A DNA stretch of 64,000 bases from Hetaerina americana (taxonomy: Eukaryota > Arthropoda > Insecta > Odonata > Calopterygidae), in the NCBI GenBank assembly GCA_022747635.1, contig JAKTNV010000018.1, forward strand, positions 1-64,000, written 5' to 3'. The notes under the pieces are model-generated. The model was not told the origin of the DNA, did no database searches, and was given only the letters and a program-made list of their open reading frames with translations. A program made the position numbers and the translations under genes. This document shows, one piece after another, positions 28,501 through 43,500 of the stretch. Each line of letters starts with the position of its first letter. Positions within the stretch are counted from its first letter, which is position 1.

Positions 28501-31500
28501 AGAGGTCTGTTCAAAAAGTTCCAAAACTTTTTGAATAGCTCACCTCCAGTTGGTTATTTTTTTATCCACTTTGATGCGTTACATCTGGGGAATCTTCCTG
28601 CATAACCACCTTCAACCACTTTGTTGAAAACTTGCACTGTTGATTAGCTACAGCTGTTAATTTAAAAGGGTGTTTGTGGAGGGCAGTGAAAAATCTAATC
28701 CGTGAAAATGCCCTCGTTGAAGCAGCAACGTTGTTCTGTGAAATTCTGCTTGAAGCTCTGCAAATCTTACACGGAAACTTTTGAGTTGATTACCAAGACT
28801 TATGATGAGAATGCTATAAAACGTACCATGTGCTGTGAGTGATTTACCCAATTCAATAAGGGGCGGCAATCAGTGAAAGACGACAGCCATTTCGGAAGAC
28901 TATCAACGTCGACTGAAGACCTCCCCCCCCACCACATTGAGAAAGGGATCAATCTCGTTCATGCAAATTGACGTTTGACTGTCAGGGAACTTGCAGAAGA
29001 GTGGCATCCTGATTGGTTCGTTCTATGAAACCCAGACTGAAAAATTGAGGATGCATTGAGTCACCGCCAAATTTGTGCCTTACCTGATGACAGCAAACAT
29101 TAAATTTTAAACAAAGTTATTTTGTCAGGCATCATTTCCAGTGATTATATTTTCTTGAAAATCACATCAATTATAATGAATGCAATAACATTAATTATAT
29201 TTAAAAAGCTGATAACAATTCATTGCCTTTTAATACTCTCCTGAGAGAATGATTGCATGCTCACACTGCCCCTTGAATTTATCTATATTGAAAGGATACT
29301 CGCATAAAAAAGATTTCAATGGCATGCCATCATAAGAAATATATTAATGCATGTAACAAATACGTTAGAATAATTCTTCATAAATCCTGTCAAATCTGAA
29401 ATAGGATCCAAAATATTCTCAGCAAAAATATTCAAAGGGGTTATCCAATTTGAACACGTGGTGACATGGTAACCTTACTTAAGAGAGAATAGGTATTCTT
29501 TCCTTGTCTGGGAAATTAATATGTATCTAGGATTGATAGCAGGATTCATAGTTGAAAATGGTCAAAAGACATATTATTACAGTCTTCAACATCCCACTGC
29601 CGGTCAACACCCCCTTCATCCACTTTTCCTGCCTCCATAGGATTTCTCCCAACAAACCCCTCTCTTCGCCCACCATACCAAGTACTTCCTCACTTGTTTT
29701 CTTCTCTGTCCATTTCACCTTCTCCATTCTTCTCCACACCCACATTTCAAAAGCCTCCAATCTACGTCTATCCTCCTGCTTCAATGACCACGTTTCCGCG
29801 CCGTACATAGCTACGCTCCATATCAAAGTTTTTAAGAGTCTTTTCTTAACATCCTTACTCAACGTCCCTATCATCAACTCCCTCCTCCCCTTTAAAGCCT
29901 CTTTGCCTAGTGCAATTCTTCTTACGCCTTACGTCCATACTACTTGACTTAAATTCAGGGAAAAAAAGCTTTTGCAAAAATCAATATTTTTTGCACCCAT
30001 CTAACAAACTCGGTGAACAAAATTCAGTATTCATCCCAGAGTATACAATCCTGATCCTCTGTACATTTTATAAAGGAAATATAAGGATTTAAAATGAGAG
30101 AGCTTACTTTGAATGGGACAATGGAATGAGCCAACTCCAGCGTGTTTCAAAAGGTGCTCCTTTAAGTGCTCCGAGCGAAGGAAAGACTTCATGCACCCTT
30201 CCTCTCCACACTTGAATCTGCGGTTGTTTGTGTGCTTGTGTTGGTGGCGCTTCAGTTTACTGGCGGTAGAGAAGCGTGCTCCACAGCCCTGAAACATGAG
30301 AAACCAGAAATCTACTCCTGTACCCACTAAAAACATCAGTCTGCCATCATGCAACTTGGAAGGGATCACTGAAATCACAGTTAAAGCCACACAGATTCGC
30401 AGTGCACTGACGTTAGGCCTCATTTAAAATATGCCACTAGTGCATATGTGGGAATAAGTTTGATTGATTGCTGAATTGGATAATGTGAAGCATAAACGAG
30501 AGATATACAGGGTGCAGCAACATAACTTCCATTTTTCAAACGCCAAGTGCATTCAAAAAACGAAGTTATGTCCCCACACCGTGTATGATGTAAAACATTG
30601 TCATGATAAAGTTTATAGCGTGACAAAATTATTAAAGGATCCACACTGGGAACCATTGAGCAAAGTTTAAATTACAGATCAAATCTCTGGCATAAGTTGG
30701 AAGGATGCCCCATTGCGGCGATGCTGAAAATGTATCATTACCCCCATCGTACTTACAGTAGGAGAGATCATGTCAGATTAGTATGTCAGTGTCTGAAATT
30801 GATCCCTGGCTCATTTCAGGAATCAAGGAGCCAAATATGCGCATGTTCTATCGTTTTCAGTTTCAGTGGAGGGTGAGAGGGATACTGGAATGGAGGCACT
30901 GTAGCATTTGCCAAAGAGAGAGGTATGTTTGGAGGCATGCTTTGGGCATCCCAATCAGGGAAGAATTCTTGCTTGCAAAAGGTGGTTATTGATCTTAATA
31001 TTTAGGGGTGTGGTACTCTGCCCAATATAGAAGGCAGAGCATAGTTGGACCTTCATGGCAGGGACCGTGTCATTAAAATTAGAGACATTAAGTGTAGAAG
31101 GGATAGATTTAAGATATCATTTTTACCACGAACAATAAGTGGTCAGAATAACATTGCCCATTAGGAAAAGAAAACACTAAGGCACCTTGGAGAGTTTTAT
31201 TCAGCCATTTAAGGCTTTTGCATGTATCAGTTTAATATTACTTTTAAAATTTTTATTTTGAATACAAATGCCGGATTCACTCTACATTCTGTTTGTGCTA
31301 AGTTCCAGTCAATGTCATGTACACAGTGAAGAGTACTGTGTTTGGAGATGTATGCCGGACACCTGCTGATGAGAAAATTGTTCCTTACCGACTGATAACT
31401 GTATTATCTATCAAGCAGTTGTTTAAATGTAGGTTTATAAAGACAGTGTCCAGAGAACCTCTGAGAAATGAGTTCAGAGTTTGGCATATATATCATCAAT

Positions 31501-34500
31501 TTACTCTATAACAATAATACACAGCTTATTGATAAATTTAACTACAATGTGAATGGGTAAGGCGATTAGAAAAAATAGAATTTGTATTTACGCAGAACAT
31601 GTTGTAAGACAATTAAGTGTTGGTTAATTAGGTGTCAATAGCGTAGTTCAAGTATTTAATCTAGGGGCACAATACATTTTTCAATAATATCAATGAAAAA
31701 ATACAAGGGCCAGGAAGCTATTGAATGAACTGTAATAACCTTGTAATTGCTAAATTTTTTTTTGCAAAAACTGCCTGGCTATTTTAAAGAGAAATGCAGA
31801 ATTATGAAAAATAACAGGAAAAGCATTACTATGTATGCAGCATAATAATAAAACTTACACAACAAATTCCAAAGAAACTGCAGGAGATGCTGCAACAGTA
31901 ACTTTTAACGGAGCCATCCGCTAATATGCATTTCAATGCAACATTTTCAGAGCGTAAAAATCATTCGTCATTACCGGGATTCGAACATGGAGGATCCCTC
32001 AACGTCCAGTCAAGTGCTTTAGCCAGTTAAGCTATCGAGGCATCCCCCAAAATTTCAGAGTTTAAGAGGACACCTCAATAGCTTAACTAACTGGCTAAAG
32101 CACTCGACTGGACATTGAGGGAACCGGGTTCAAATCCCGATCAAGGCAAACGATTTTTACACTCTGAAATTGTTACAAACTAAAGGCAATAAAGCAAAAA
32201 CATTAGCATTATTATTCTATTTTTATTTAAATTCATAGACATTGAGAAAGCCATCGAAAAGAGAGTCGCCAAGAGTGTCGTTTGCATTTTTGAGAAAATT
32301 GATCAGCGTTGCTTAAAGCGACTTAAGCACTTCAAGGGTTAAGTTATTACAATATACAACACCAACTTATACATTATGCTACCTTTGATTGTTACTGAAA
32401 CTTTGCCATTCAAGCTTAATCTCTGGTTTTCATGTTTCACTGGTCAGTTTTTTTTAGAATTCTGGGACCCTTCAACAATTCGCCCAAAAGAGTGGACTTA
32501 AGCGTGCTTCCCGATCGCCTTTCTCTCGGGACACAATCGCTGCCGTAAAAATTTAGGAGACTCTCACATGCATTGAAAAAAATGTGCATATTGTGTAATT
32601 ACCTGAAAGAGACAGGGATAAGGCTTATCTCCAGTATGCGTGCGCATGTGGGCACGCAAGCGACAAGGCTTGTCGAAGAGCTTCCCGCATCCTTCCCAAG
32701 AGCAACGAACCTCTTCTTCCTTGTGTTGATGCGATTTGATGTGTGATTGGAGAGAGTTGGCCGAGTAATAGTGCTTGCCACAATCAGCATACGGGCACCT
32801 AGAAAAAATGGTTTGCGTGAAAAATCAAGAGCTTGAACAAATACAAGTATAATACTCACTGTACTAGGGAACACATAAACCTTTTATCAGTGTTTTACAC
32901 ATAAGTTTTTACCAATGAAACAACATACAAGAGAAAAAAAGGCTCATTCCCAGTATAAATCTTATGACTAACTTAGTTCATGTGCAAGACAAATAAATAC
33001 ATACATATTGTTGTGTGTCAATTGTTTTCTACATACATATATACGTACATCATATTAAATCATTTTAATTCAATTATAAACACACATTACTTAATATTTA
33101 TTAATCTGCTAAATCTACACACAAAACCAATACTGATAAAAATTTATTGACACATACACATTCCTTGACGGCACTAGTTATGACAGCGTAAGAGTGACCT
33201 CTGGGGTACTTCAGGAAACTATAATTGGGCCGTTGCTTTTCTTGATTTTATGGGACGAATAGAACCACGTAGTGAAAAGTAAGATTAGGATGTATGCAGA
33301 AGACCCAAGTGATTTATCAGGAGATATCTGGGGATGATGATCGTTTAATGCTAGCACAGGATCTACATTGCATTAATAGATGATGCTCAAAATGAGGAGT
33401 TATTAAACCTTAATAAATGTTCGGTGGTAAATTTCTTAAAGGATCAATGGGATTTGTTTAAAATTTAGCTGGAGTTGACCTGGAAGTAGTTGATACGGTA
33501 AAATACCCAGGTGTTACAATCACTAAAGACTTAACTTGGGGGACTCACTTGCGTAAAATCTGTGGGCAGGCATATAAAAAATTGGAATTTATTAGATGCA
33601 TTGTCCACAGAAGTGACTCCAAGGTCAAGGAATGTTGTTACCACCCTCTCGTAAGGCCTCATTTAGAATAATCATGGAGCATATGGGATCCGAGTGAAAA
33701 AGGCCTCATTCGGGAAATTGAGAAGGTTCAACAACGCGCAGCCCGTTTCATTTAAAACTTAAAACGATAAAACTCAAAGCGTCACCGAAATGCTCATGGA
33801 GTTGGGGTGGAAATCATTGGAAGAGAGACGATTCAATGCAAGATTGAAATTATTAAATATATTCAGATCCGCATGTTTCAGTACCGAGGTCTCGCAAATT
33901 ATTCGCACTCCTACATACATATTGGTCGCTCGGATCATGCCTATAAAATTCGGGAAATAAATGCCAGAACTAGCCACCTCAAGGACTCCTTCTTCCCACG
34001 GACAATACGGGATAGCAACTGCAGGGTTATAGATGGCAAAAATTCCACTCGCCACCCTCGGCATCTAGGGAATGATTAGTTTTACTAAATGGCATGCACT
34101 TTCACTAGCCTTGTGTGTTTTGTTGTCAAAACTCTTTCTTCCCGCATGACCGCATTAGAATGCCATTAATTGGTGTACTGCTCTCTACAGTATTGCTTGC
34201 TCTGCCTTTTCTGTGGGAGGACCCTCCCGCTACCTGCAGCATTGGGTCACAGTCCCTACCTGTGTCCTTGGGGGATGAGACCATTGTATGTTGCATGTCT
34301 ATGTGGTGGTTGAATTTTGCCTTCTTTATGGTCAAATTCTAGCTTACACGTCATTGGATAAATTTTTACTACATTTTTTAACCTAAATTGTTTTTTAATT
34401 GATAGTATAGATAGTATATAGTATAGATAGCATATAGTATAGATAGTATATAGTATAGATAGTATATAGTATAGACAGTATATAGTATATATGTATTGAT

Positions 34501-37500
34501 AGTTGGTTGGTAGTAAATATATTTGCATTCGTGTAAGTAGAAGGGGTTTTTGCATGAATGTATACGCCACTGTGCGTGTAGGTTTGCATGGATGTGCTGA
34601 TTTTGCATGTGGTTTTGTTCTCTTTTACGGGTGGTGACCTAACTTCCCCCACCACACGGTAGCTTCCGGGGATTATGTGGATGTACATTGCCCCCACAGT
34701 TCTTTTATGGCTTCTACTTGCCACTTCATTTAATCAGAAGAGTCTATAAAATTTCATTTTTTGGTTTAATCACTTTAATGTGTCTGGTTTCAAGAGTTAC
34801 AACAACAAAATAATTGTGTGTAAGACCAATTTTGAGATAATTGTCGGATTTAGAATTAGAATTTCTGAAAAAATCTAACTCACACAAGTTGAGCCCTTTT
34901 GAATTCCCTAAGTGCACCAAGATGCCTTGATGACAGAGTAACTAAATTTTACATGTTGTTTATAAACTGTTACTTACAAGCAATTACAGACCCAGTAATT
35001 TAGATCCATTTCTTGGAAGGTTGAATTGAATATATAGTTATATAGCAACTATTGAATATATAGTTGCTACATTAAATGAAGAACACAATGTATATTTCAC
35101 CTGTCTTTAATTAACGTGCAACTAGTTTCAACGCTTACAACTAGTTTCAACGCTTCAAGGCATCATCATCATCAGGTACTACGCACCATCGTCAGGGCAC
35201 CTAAGAGTTGAAACTAGTTGTGCGTAAATAAAGAACAGTGGAAATATACAGTGTGTTCTACATTTAATGTAGCAATTATATGTTCAATAACCTTGGACGA
35301 AATGGATCTGATTTGCTGGGTCTGTAATTTTTTGTTTCCTCCATGTCTCTGTTTCTAAATACCCGTGTTACGTTAGCCATTTTCTAGTCTCTGGGAACCT
35401 GGTGACCTACTAGCAACTTCTTAACTATAATTTCTAGATATGACCCATTTACCAATGCTAGCTCATTATATATTCAAGTGGCTATTTGGTTCGGACAAGA
35501 GGATTAATAACACCTAATATTTTTGGGCAAACATCCTATTCCATTATATGCGATTTCATTTTTTGGTATCGGTGAGACATTGGTGAATACGCTTTGAAAG
35601 AAGGAATTGAATAAGTCAACCTTTTCCAAATTTCAGGTTAATCTTCCACCTTTATCATTTTTGAGTGAATTAACTGTTAACTTATTTCCCTGAACCTCTC
35701 TCACACATGACCAAATTACTTTCATTTTCTCTCTCAAATTTTCTGCTAATCATTTCCCTTTTAATTTGCTTAATGCTTTTCGAAATTCCTTCTTGACTTT
35801 TGCCATAGATAAATTATAATCATAAAAGATTTCACTCATTTTGTTGATAAAGATACCATTCATTAAATTTTTCATCTTGGCATGACATAGCCTATGATGT
35901 CACAGTACTTTTCCAACATCCGTGTTGCACCATCTAAGTTCTACTTTCATAAATTTACTTGGAATGAACTTGCTGTGTGTGTGATCTCAAGGAAGTGATT
36001 CCACGTATCCTCAGTATTTAGTGATTACTATTTTTCTTAAAATTGGAAATTGAATTTGTAGCACTCTTTTAGGACATTATAGTCCCCTTCTTTAAACATG
36101 CAAATTTTTCTTTCATTCTTCCTATTTCTGACCACATGTAGTGAAAGCTAAAGCATTTACTGCCCTGTAATCACTAATTCCTTCTATAGTTTCAATTGTT
36201 AAAGACTTTTGCGAGTACAATCACTGTTAAAATATCAAGGAAAATATTACTCCTAGTTAATGAATTGACAAGTTGATGCAAGTAGTCCCAGGCAAAAGAA
36301 ATCAATAGCAACTTGCAGATATATTTCAATTTACCCGTTTTGAAATAATATGTCCTCTAATCAATAGATGGGACTGAAATTTCCACTGACCCTAGCATCG
36401 CAATTATTGTACAGGGATAAGAAACCTTTGATTTGCTGATCTTATTCTAGCATAGAATTATTTTTGTTGTCTCGTGGCCTGTAAAATTTGCAAATATTAA
36501 TTCTCTTAGATTGAGGACTTTTAATTGAGTACAAAATGCTTTCAAAACCATTACCTGGAATTACCCTGCTGATGCACGAATTCTCAACTGCACTATACAC
36601 ATTGCATTGATTCTATTTGCCCTGGCATTTCTGTAACAGGAAAAGGATTTTGGGAAAATTTAACCTTCAGCGATAACAATGGATAAGCAACCTTCTGTCC
36701 CAATAATTATATCTGTGCCTATGATTTCAATAAGGTGATGATATTCTGCAAATATATTATTAACTTTAGCAATTAACTACTAAAGCAGATAATATTTTGT
36801 TGACATTATGGTAGCATAAATATTTAATAGGGATCATTTTATCATTATTATTGAATCCATTAAAAAATTTTCCATCCGATGCTATTCGATTCACATTAAG
36901 TGACTATTGCATGCATATATAGCACTGATCCTCACTTCATTAATAGCTAAATTATTTGGCCAAGAGGAATTTAGAGACCCTCTATTTGACCTACACGATG
37001 TCCTACACTTCAATCTAACAAACCACTGCAGTGAGGCTAATAACTAATTCCCATTATCTTGCCCCTTGTAAACCCATTTTCAGAAAGCTGGGCCTGTTAC
37101 CTTTTCCTTAAGTATATATTTTATATGTGTTATTGAATACTTACAATAATTTTACCAAATTTTATAAAAACATTGCTGCACACAGCCACTTCACAAGAAG
37201 TTCTAATGACCTTCATATCCCATATGTACACACTACAAGTTCTTTGTGTGGTCCAAACTCAATGGGTTTAAAACTTTACAATGTATTACCCAATGAGTTA
37301 AAGGGTATCAATAGTTTTTCCGTTTTTAAATCCAAAATTAAAGCAATGTTACTCCAGAAAATGTATCACAAGGTTGTGGATTTCATTAATGATGGAGTGT
37401 AATATTGTTATAGTGTGCTCTGTTCTAGTAATTTGTATATTATTCTACTATCTTCTGACTTGTCCTATGTCATGTACTTGATCACTGGACCAATAAAATT

Positions 37501-40500
37501 ATTATTATTATTATTAGTGCTCGTATATCCTACACTTTACACACCCAGTTCAGAGGGTTCTCACATGAATGGATTGCCGGATGAAGGTCAACCAAGGAAA
37601 ATGGAAATTACCTGCTCCAATGATAGAGATTGACTGCAGATGCAATGTCATAACTCTTTTGTTTTCCAAGGATAACCTCCAGATCCAAGTAAACTCTTCT
37701 GGTACTGTAATATTCTCATATATTCAAGGCTATTACAATATATAAAGAAGTATACAGGGTCTCACCCAAAAGTGGTAGGACCAATTTTCTCTGGCGCGAA
37801 CGGAGCTGTGGAGGGGGGTCTGCCTGGCAGGGTAAGGTGGAGGGGGCTATTAGCAACAGACCAACACCAACCTCAGTCGCCTGCGGGCTGTCGTTGAGTG
37901 AGGACACCGTTTTTAGTGAAGCAAGTTTTTTGTCCGCATCGAAAAACAAAATGAATCTGAATTTTGAGCCACGTTATTCCGTAAAGTTTTGTGCGAAACT
38001 TGGGAAGACGGCAACTGAGACCCTCGATATGATCAAATTAAATTAACAAAATTAAGCCGTTCCACAGTATTTGAGTGGCACAAGCTGTTTAAAGAGGGTA
38101 GGGAGCTCGTTGAAGACGACCATCGCTCCGGATGGCCGTCGACGGCAAGAACCGACACGAATGTGGACAGAGTGAGGACACTGCTGAACACAGACCGACG
38201 CTTAACCAGTGAAGAAATTGCAGACCAGTTGGGTCTGTCTGCATCCAGCGTCCAATGCATTAAGTTCACAGGATTTGGCCATGCGCAAGGTGTGCGCCAA
38301 GATGGTGCCAAAAATTCTGCCATGGCGCGCTCGTCGTCAGACAGCTCCTGGCCAAATACGGCGTTGCCACGTTGCCGCACCCGCCCTATTCTCCCGATCT
38401 GGCACCACCGGACTTCTTCTTCTTCCCCCTGATGAAAAGACAGCTCAAGGGAAGACGTTTTGACTCGATAAAGGCCGTTCAAGAGGCTTCGACGAGGGTC
38501 ATCAACGGCATCCCCAAAGAAAATTTCCAGCGGGCGTACGGGGAATGGGAGCAACGTTATACACTAAGTGTGTAGCAGCTCAAGGAGCATACTTTGAAGA
38601 TTATTAAGTCGATGTAAGTATATCGTCAATAAAATTCTTGTAAAAAAATCAGTCCTACCACTTTTGGGTACGACCCTGTAAGTGACAGGGAGCGAGTCTT
38701 CCTAAATAACTTAAAATGAGACTTTTTTTTTACTTTTAGGACAGATCATCATCGATGAATGACCAACTTCACTGAAATGTGGCAATTAGATAATCTTTAA
38801 CTCTTCAAACACAGAAATACCTTACATTGGGCAGAGACAGCGGACAGTTCACACAACAATTGTTTAGAAGTTGAAAAAAATGTCTACCTTCTGCCGCTGT
38901 AGTATTCTTGGGTACTGGCCCCGAGGTCACTGGTTCAATCCCAATTCACAACTAATTTTTTGCAACTTTGCTATGAGTTTATTTTTGCTAATTTCATTTT
39001 GTCACCTTGTTATCATATTCTTTGGCATTCTCCTAGTTCTTTTATCTGTTGGAAGGCAAATTTTGGCTTCAAATCATCGCTTTTTTTCATATTTTTGTAA
39101 GATTTTTTTTCATTTTTTCCCGTGTTACCAAAAATTACAGAATTTTATTTTGACCCTAGCATTTATTAGGAATACTTGGGTTTTAATGGTGATTAAAAAA
39201 TTAGACTTTCTCAATTAGGAACAATGTGCAAAACACTAGAGCTAAATTTGCTTTTTACCACACCTTAAACACTCTGCATTGGCAAAATTCCCTGGTCAAT
39301 GATAATCATTAAGTAAATGAAGCAGAGTAAAGCATAAGTTAGAATACCAATGCAGATCTGTAACTGGTTGTGAGTCAAGGCATGACTCATACATATGCCC
39401 ATCCGGCAGGTAATATTGTATTCGAGGCATTAAAAATCAGTCACATTTTGCCAGTACAAAATGAAATATTTTACTTCGTAGTGAATTTCATGATGCTGCC
39501 ATCAACAAGTATTTTGGATGATTAAGTTTGAGTTTACTCTTCCTTAAAATAGCAATGAGATACCCTAGGAAAAGCGAGAAGGAAAATGAACTGCAGCAAA
39601 ATAAAGATTCAATGCATATACATGCACAAAGAAATAATAAAATAACCACAAATGTAATAAAAAACAAAAAATATGAAGCTCAAATTTACCATCCAAATGA
39701 TGGAAAAACATTAGATGCAAAACTGCAACCATTAATGTGAAGGCTTCACAACAATATTAGCAAAAATAAAAACATAATAAAGCAAAAATAATCATACCGA
39801 AGGCAGTATTGACTGGCAGGCAACTCTTGGAACATCAGCAGATAACGTTACCACTGCAAATATTTAATTCTATTCAATGGAACAATATGATTCATCAGTC
39901 ATCGGCACACCTCTGCTGATTTAAATACTATCATCATCATCTATTAGGTCGTCTAAACACAAAACGGAGTGTATTTTGTGATCAGGGAGTTACGGGGAAC
40001 ATAATTACTGAATTTCGGTTGCCCTTGAACCAGGTCCTACCCTCATTTAGCCTACCCAGAACGAGAATGGTGGTAATGCAGGCATACCAAACCATTTCAT
40101 TATTAATGCTTTTGACCCTGCTCCCAATGTCGTATCCCAGATGCTGGAGCCACAATCAATGACTGACCATGCAACTCCTTCATTCACGCGTTTTTCCATG
40201 TTTCCCTGGTGCACTAAAATGATAGGGTTAAATGATCCAGGAAGGCACAAGTAAAATCATGGCACAGGCAGAGAAGGACCACCTGCCAGAGCCTTCATCC
40301 GGCCAATTACTGATGTACCACGGCACGGCCTGACCTGTTACTTTGGTTCATGAAAATAACCATGGGATATGGGCACGAAGATTTGAGAGAACACAAAAAT
40401 CTTGAACGAGACACACCTGTAAGGGGCATGATGGACATCGTGGTCTCGCAGGTGGACCTCTAGGTGCCGTCTGGTCTGGAAGCATGCACCGCACGACTTG

Positions 40501-43500
40501 ACAGGACACACCATCTCCGCTGGCCTCCAGTGAAGCTTCTCATGAGTGTGCAAGTTGTATATGGTCGTAAACCTGCGTCCACAGCCTTCAACTGGACACT
40601 GCCAATTACGGTATCATCACATGAATAAATTTCATCCCGTGGTGTTCATCCAAGTCAGATTCAAAAGGAAACGAATCTGGATTCAAAGCGTGGCCATTTC
40701 ACCATGGGCCAGGTCTGATACAATGAACATTATTCCGGGTGCAATTGGATGGAAGTCCCGCATGGCCTCAGCCTTTTTGGCTCAGGTGAGATACTACAAG
40801 CTGCTTTTTGATTCCTGATGGTTTGCATATAAACAGCCAATTTCAAACTTCCTCCCTCACCATTGCTATGCATTTGCTAATGCGATACCAAAAATTGTTT
40901 TCATGACACATAACAGATTGAATCTCATGACAACAAATAAACCTAGAACCTTCACTTTCTGCTCAATGTAAAGTTATTTTAAATTATCAATCCAAACTGT
41001 AAATTTCTATAGACAGGGAATTCAAAGGGGTTTAATGCAAAAATGACTAATTTGCAGAGACAAAAACATTTCTAACCACAGGGAATTCAAAGGGGTTTAA
41101 TGCAAAAATGACTAATTTACAGAGACAAAAACATTTCTAACGACAGGGAATTCAAATGGGTTTTATGCAAAAATGACTAATTTGCAGAGACAAAAACATC
41201 ATCTGTACCTGAGTACCAACTATAAACATGCAAAAAGTTAATTGAGAAAGATATGATTAAAGAACACCAAAAATATCATGAATTGCTCAAAAATAATCCC
41301 AATCCCTCCTCTGCATGTGTCTCTCTACATGCCACGGTTACTGCAAATCACACTCTAATCTCCAGGGCATTTGGGACAACCGCTGTGCACCTGAAGGCAC
41401 AGGTTCATATGGAGTAAGAGAGATGTTCGACATCAAAACCTCCTCAAGAGTTCTATCTCCCTTGAGAGAAACGCCCTCCATGAAATATGTACAAATATGT
41501 CCTCCCACCTGAAATATCTATAGTAAACCATTTTCAATTCCAATCAATTTTTTCTTTCAGATTCCATACAACCCTGAATATTTTGATACCACTCAGAACC
41601 TTGTCCAACCTGAGTAGGAATCTTCGGAGTATCTCTAACAAAACAATCTGATCGGTAAGTACTGAATGAACTGACATTCATTATATCGCAATTCAGAGTA
41701 AATGCAGATGTACACTTGAGCCATGTGATTGACAAATTTTATTACAACAAATGCCTTTTCATTCACAAGGTAATGAGAAGTTCCACAACAGATGATGATA
41801 CATGGAAATTTTATTCCTAGTCTGTAAATTATTGGTATAATAATTAGAAAATCAGCCCTCAGCCCATCCACAGCATTCCTTATTTACTAAGCATTGCAGT
41901 GATCAGGATATGCAGGCTACATGGCATGCTTTGGGCAACTGAAAATGTTATATCACACACCAATCCCTTTTCTTTCCAAGACCTATTATGAATTTCCAAC
42001 TTCAGATAATATTGGACCCAATGAACGATTTTTTACTCAAGTATTTTTGATGAATTTCAAACAATAGAACATATCAACTTTGAATAAAGGTAAAATAAAT
42101 TTTAAATTATATATTATGCTTGTGCTCCATCTCTCATGACCTTTGGGGAGATCCCTGGCCACATCCCAGGTCTACCTTTCCCAAAGTGCGAGTGACAGGA
42201 CTAACATTGGAAGAGATTCCACAGTAGACCTGTGATTGAGTTTTGCAGGGGTTAAGACATCTTTGCATACCCAAGCAAGTGAGTGATTGGTGGGCCACTG
42301 GCACAGAGGGTAACCTCTCGAAAGCCCTGATAGAGTGTGAGTGCATGCGACTAGCAAGGATCAAGGCTATTTATTACATCCAAGCTAGAGAGTGCATGAT
42401 TAATTTGCTTTTATTTTATTACATGCGATTGGTGGGCCACTGATGCAGAGAGAGAAGTCTCTCGCAAGCCCCGAGTGGGCATGAGTGCTTGATAAGGGCA
42501 AGGGTCAATACTTTCTAGTACACCTTAGCCAGAGCATTTTGGTTTAATCGTTTTTTCTGTTCTAAACCCCCCTCCTATATCATTTATTTTATTTTTATTT
42601 AATTTGAACTTTTTGTTTATTTTTTTCTCTCTATAATTTCCCTCACCATATCCTTTGCCCATTTGTAAGAGTACGGCTGGGGTTGATTCTTCCCATAATA
42701 TTCTTATGGCCGTAGTCACCGTTCGCTTCATACTTTGGGGAGATCATATAATGAAAAATTTATTGCTATTCAGTATGTAGAAGAGGTATGACATTTTCTT
42801 CATTATGCATTTATATTAAAAAATATTTTGTGTACTTTTTTAGAAGAGAGACTCTTTACATATAATTTTAGAAGGACTGCATTTTACGCTACATACGCTA
42901 CGGCTGTGCAAGGTCAGGCAACGTATTTTGCAGCATCAGTCGTTAAGTGGACAACAAGCGCACAAATCCCGAGTCACCACAGTTCAGTAGCAAACTTTGA
43001 AAATGAACTTAAGAATTTAATTCAGGCAGGCATAGTGAAAACGCGTGCATCTGAGTAATCATCAGAGGAGAGGAGAAACAACAATCAACTCACCAAATAG
43101 TCTTTTTTCTTTAAGTGGGTTTCTTTATGTCGCTTGAGCTTGAAGTAAGTGTAGAAGGACCAATGGCACCCATCATAGTCACACTGGAAAAAATATACAT
43201 CTAAGTAAACATCTGTAAAACTTTTGAGGTAGTCAACCTACATATAATTAACGTAATATTGTAATTATAATCACTAAAGCTGCACCACAGGATAACTAAT
43301 TAACTATTGATTTCGGAAAAGGAAATACTTTGTCCTTCCACGCATATTTTTTCAAAAATAGAACAAAGAATAGAACAAAGTATTTTCTTTTCCGATATGA
43401 ATCGCTTCCGCAAATTGACGCCTCAAACCATTCTATTAACTATTGATTTATTTGAATTCTGACAAAAATTCAAGGCACATTGAGACCGCACATAGTCACA

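Noticed and set aside
31960..32160. Functional tRNA gene
   Set aside because: A- and B-box-like sequences are present, but I could not form the acceptor and anticodon stems of a normal tRNA; a SINE-like origin fits better.
34378..34724. Overlapping minus-strand open frames rich in Tyr/Ile/Leu
   Set aside because: They are translations of the AT-rich minisatellite in a LINE 3' region.
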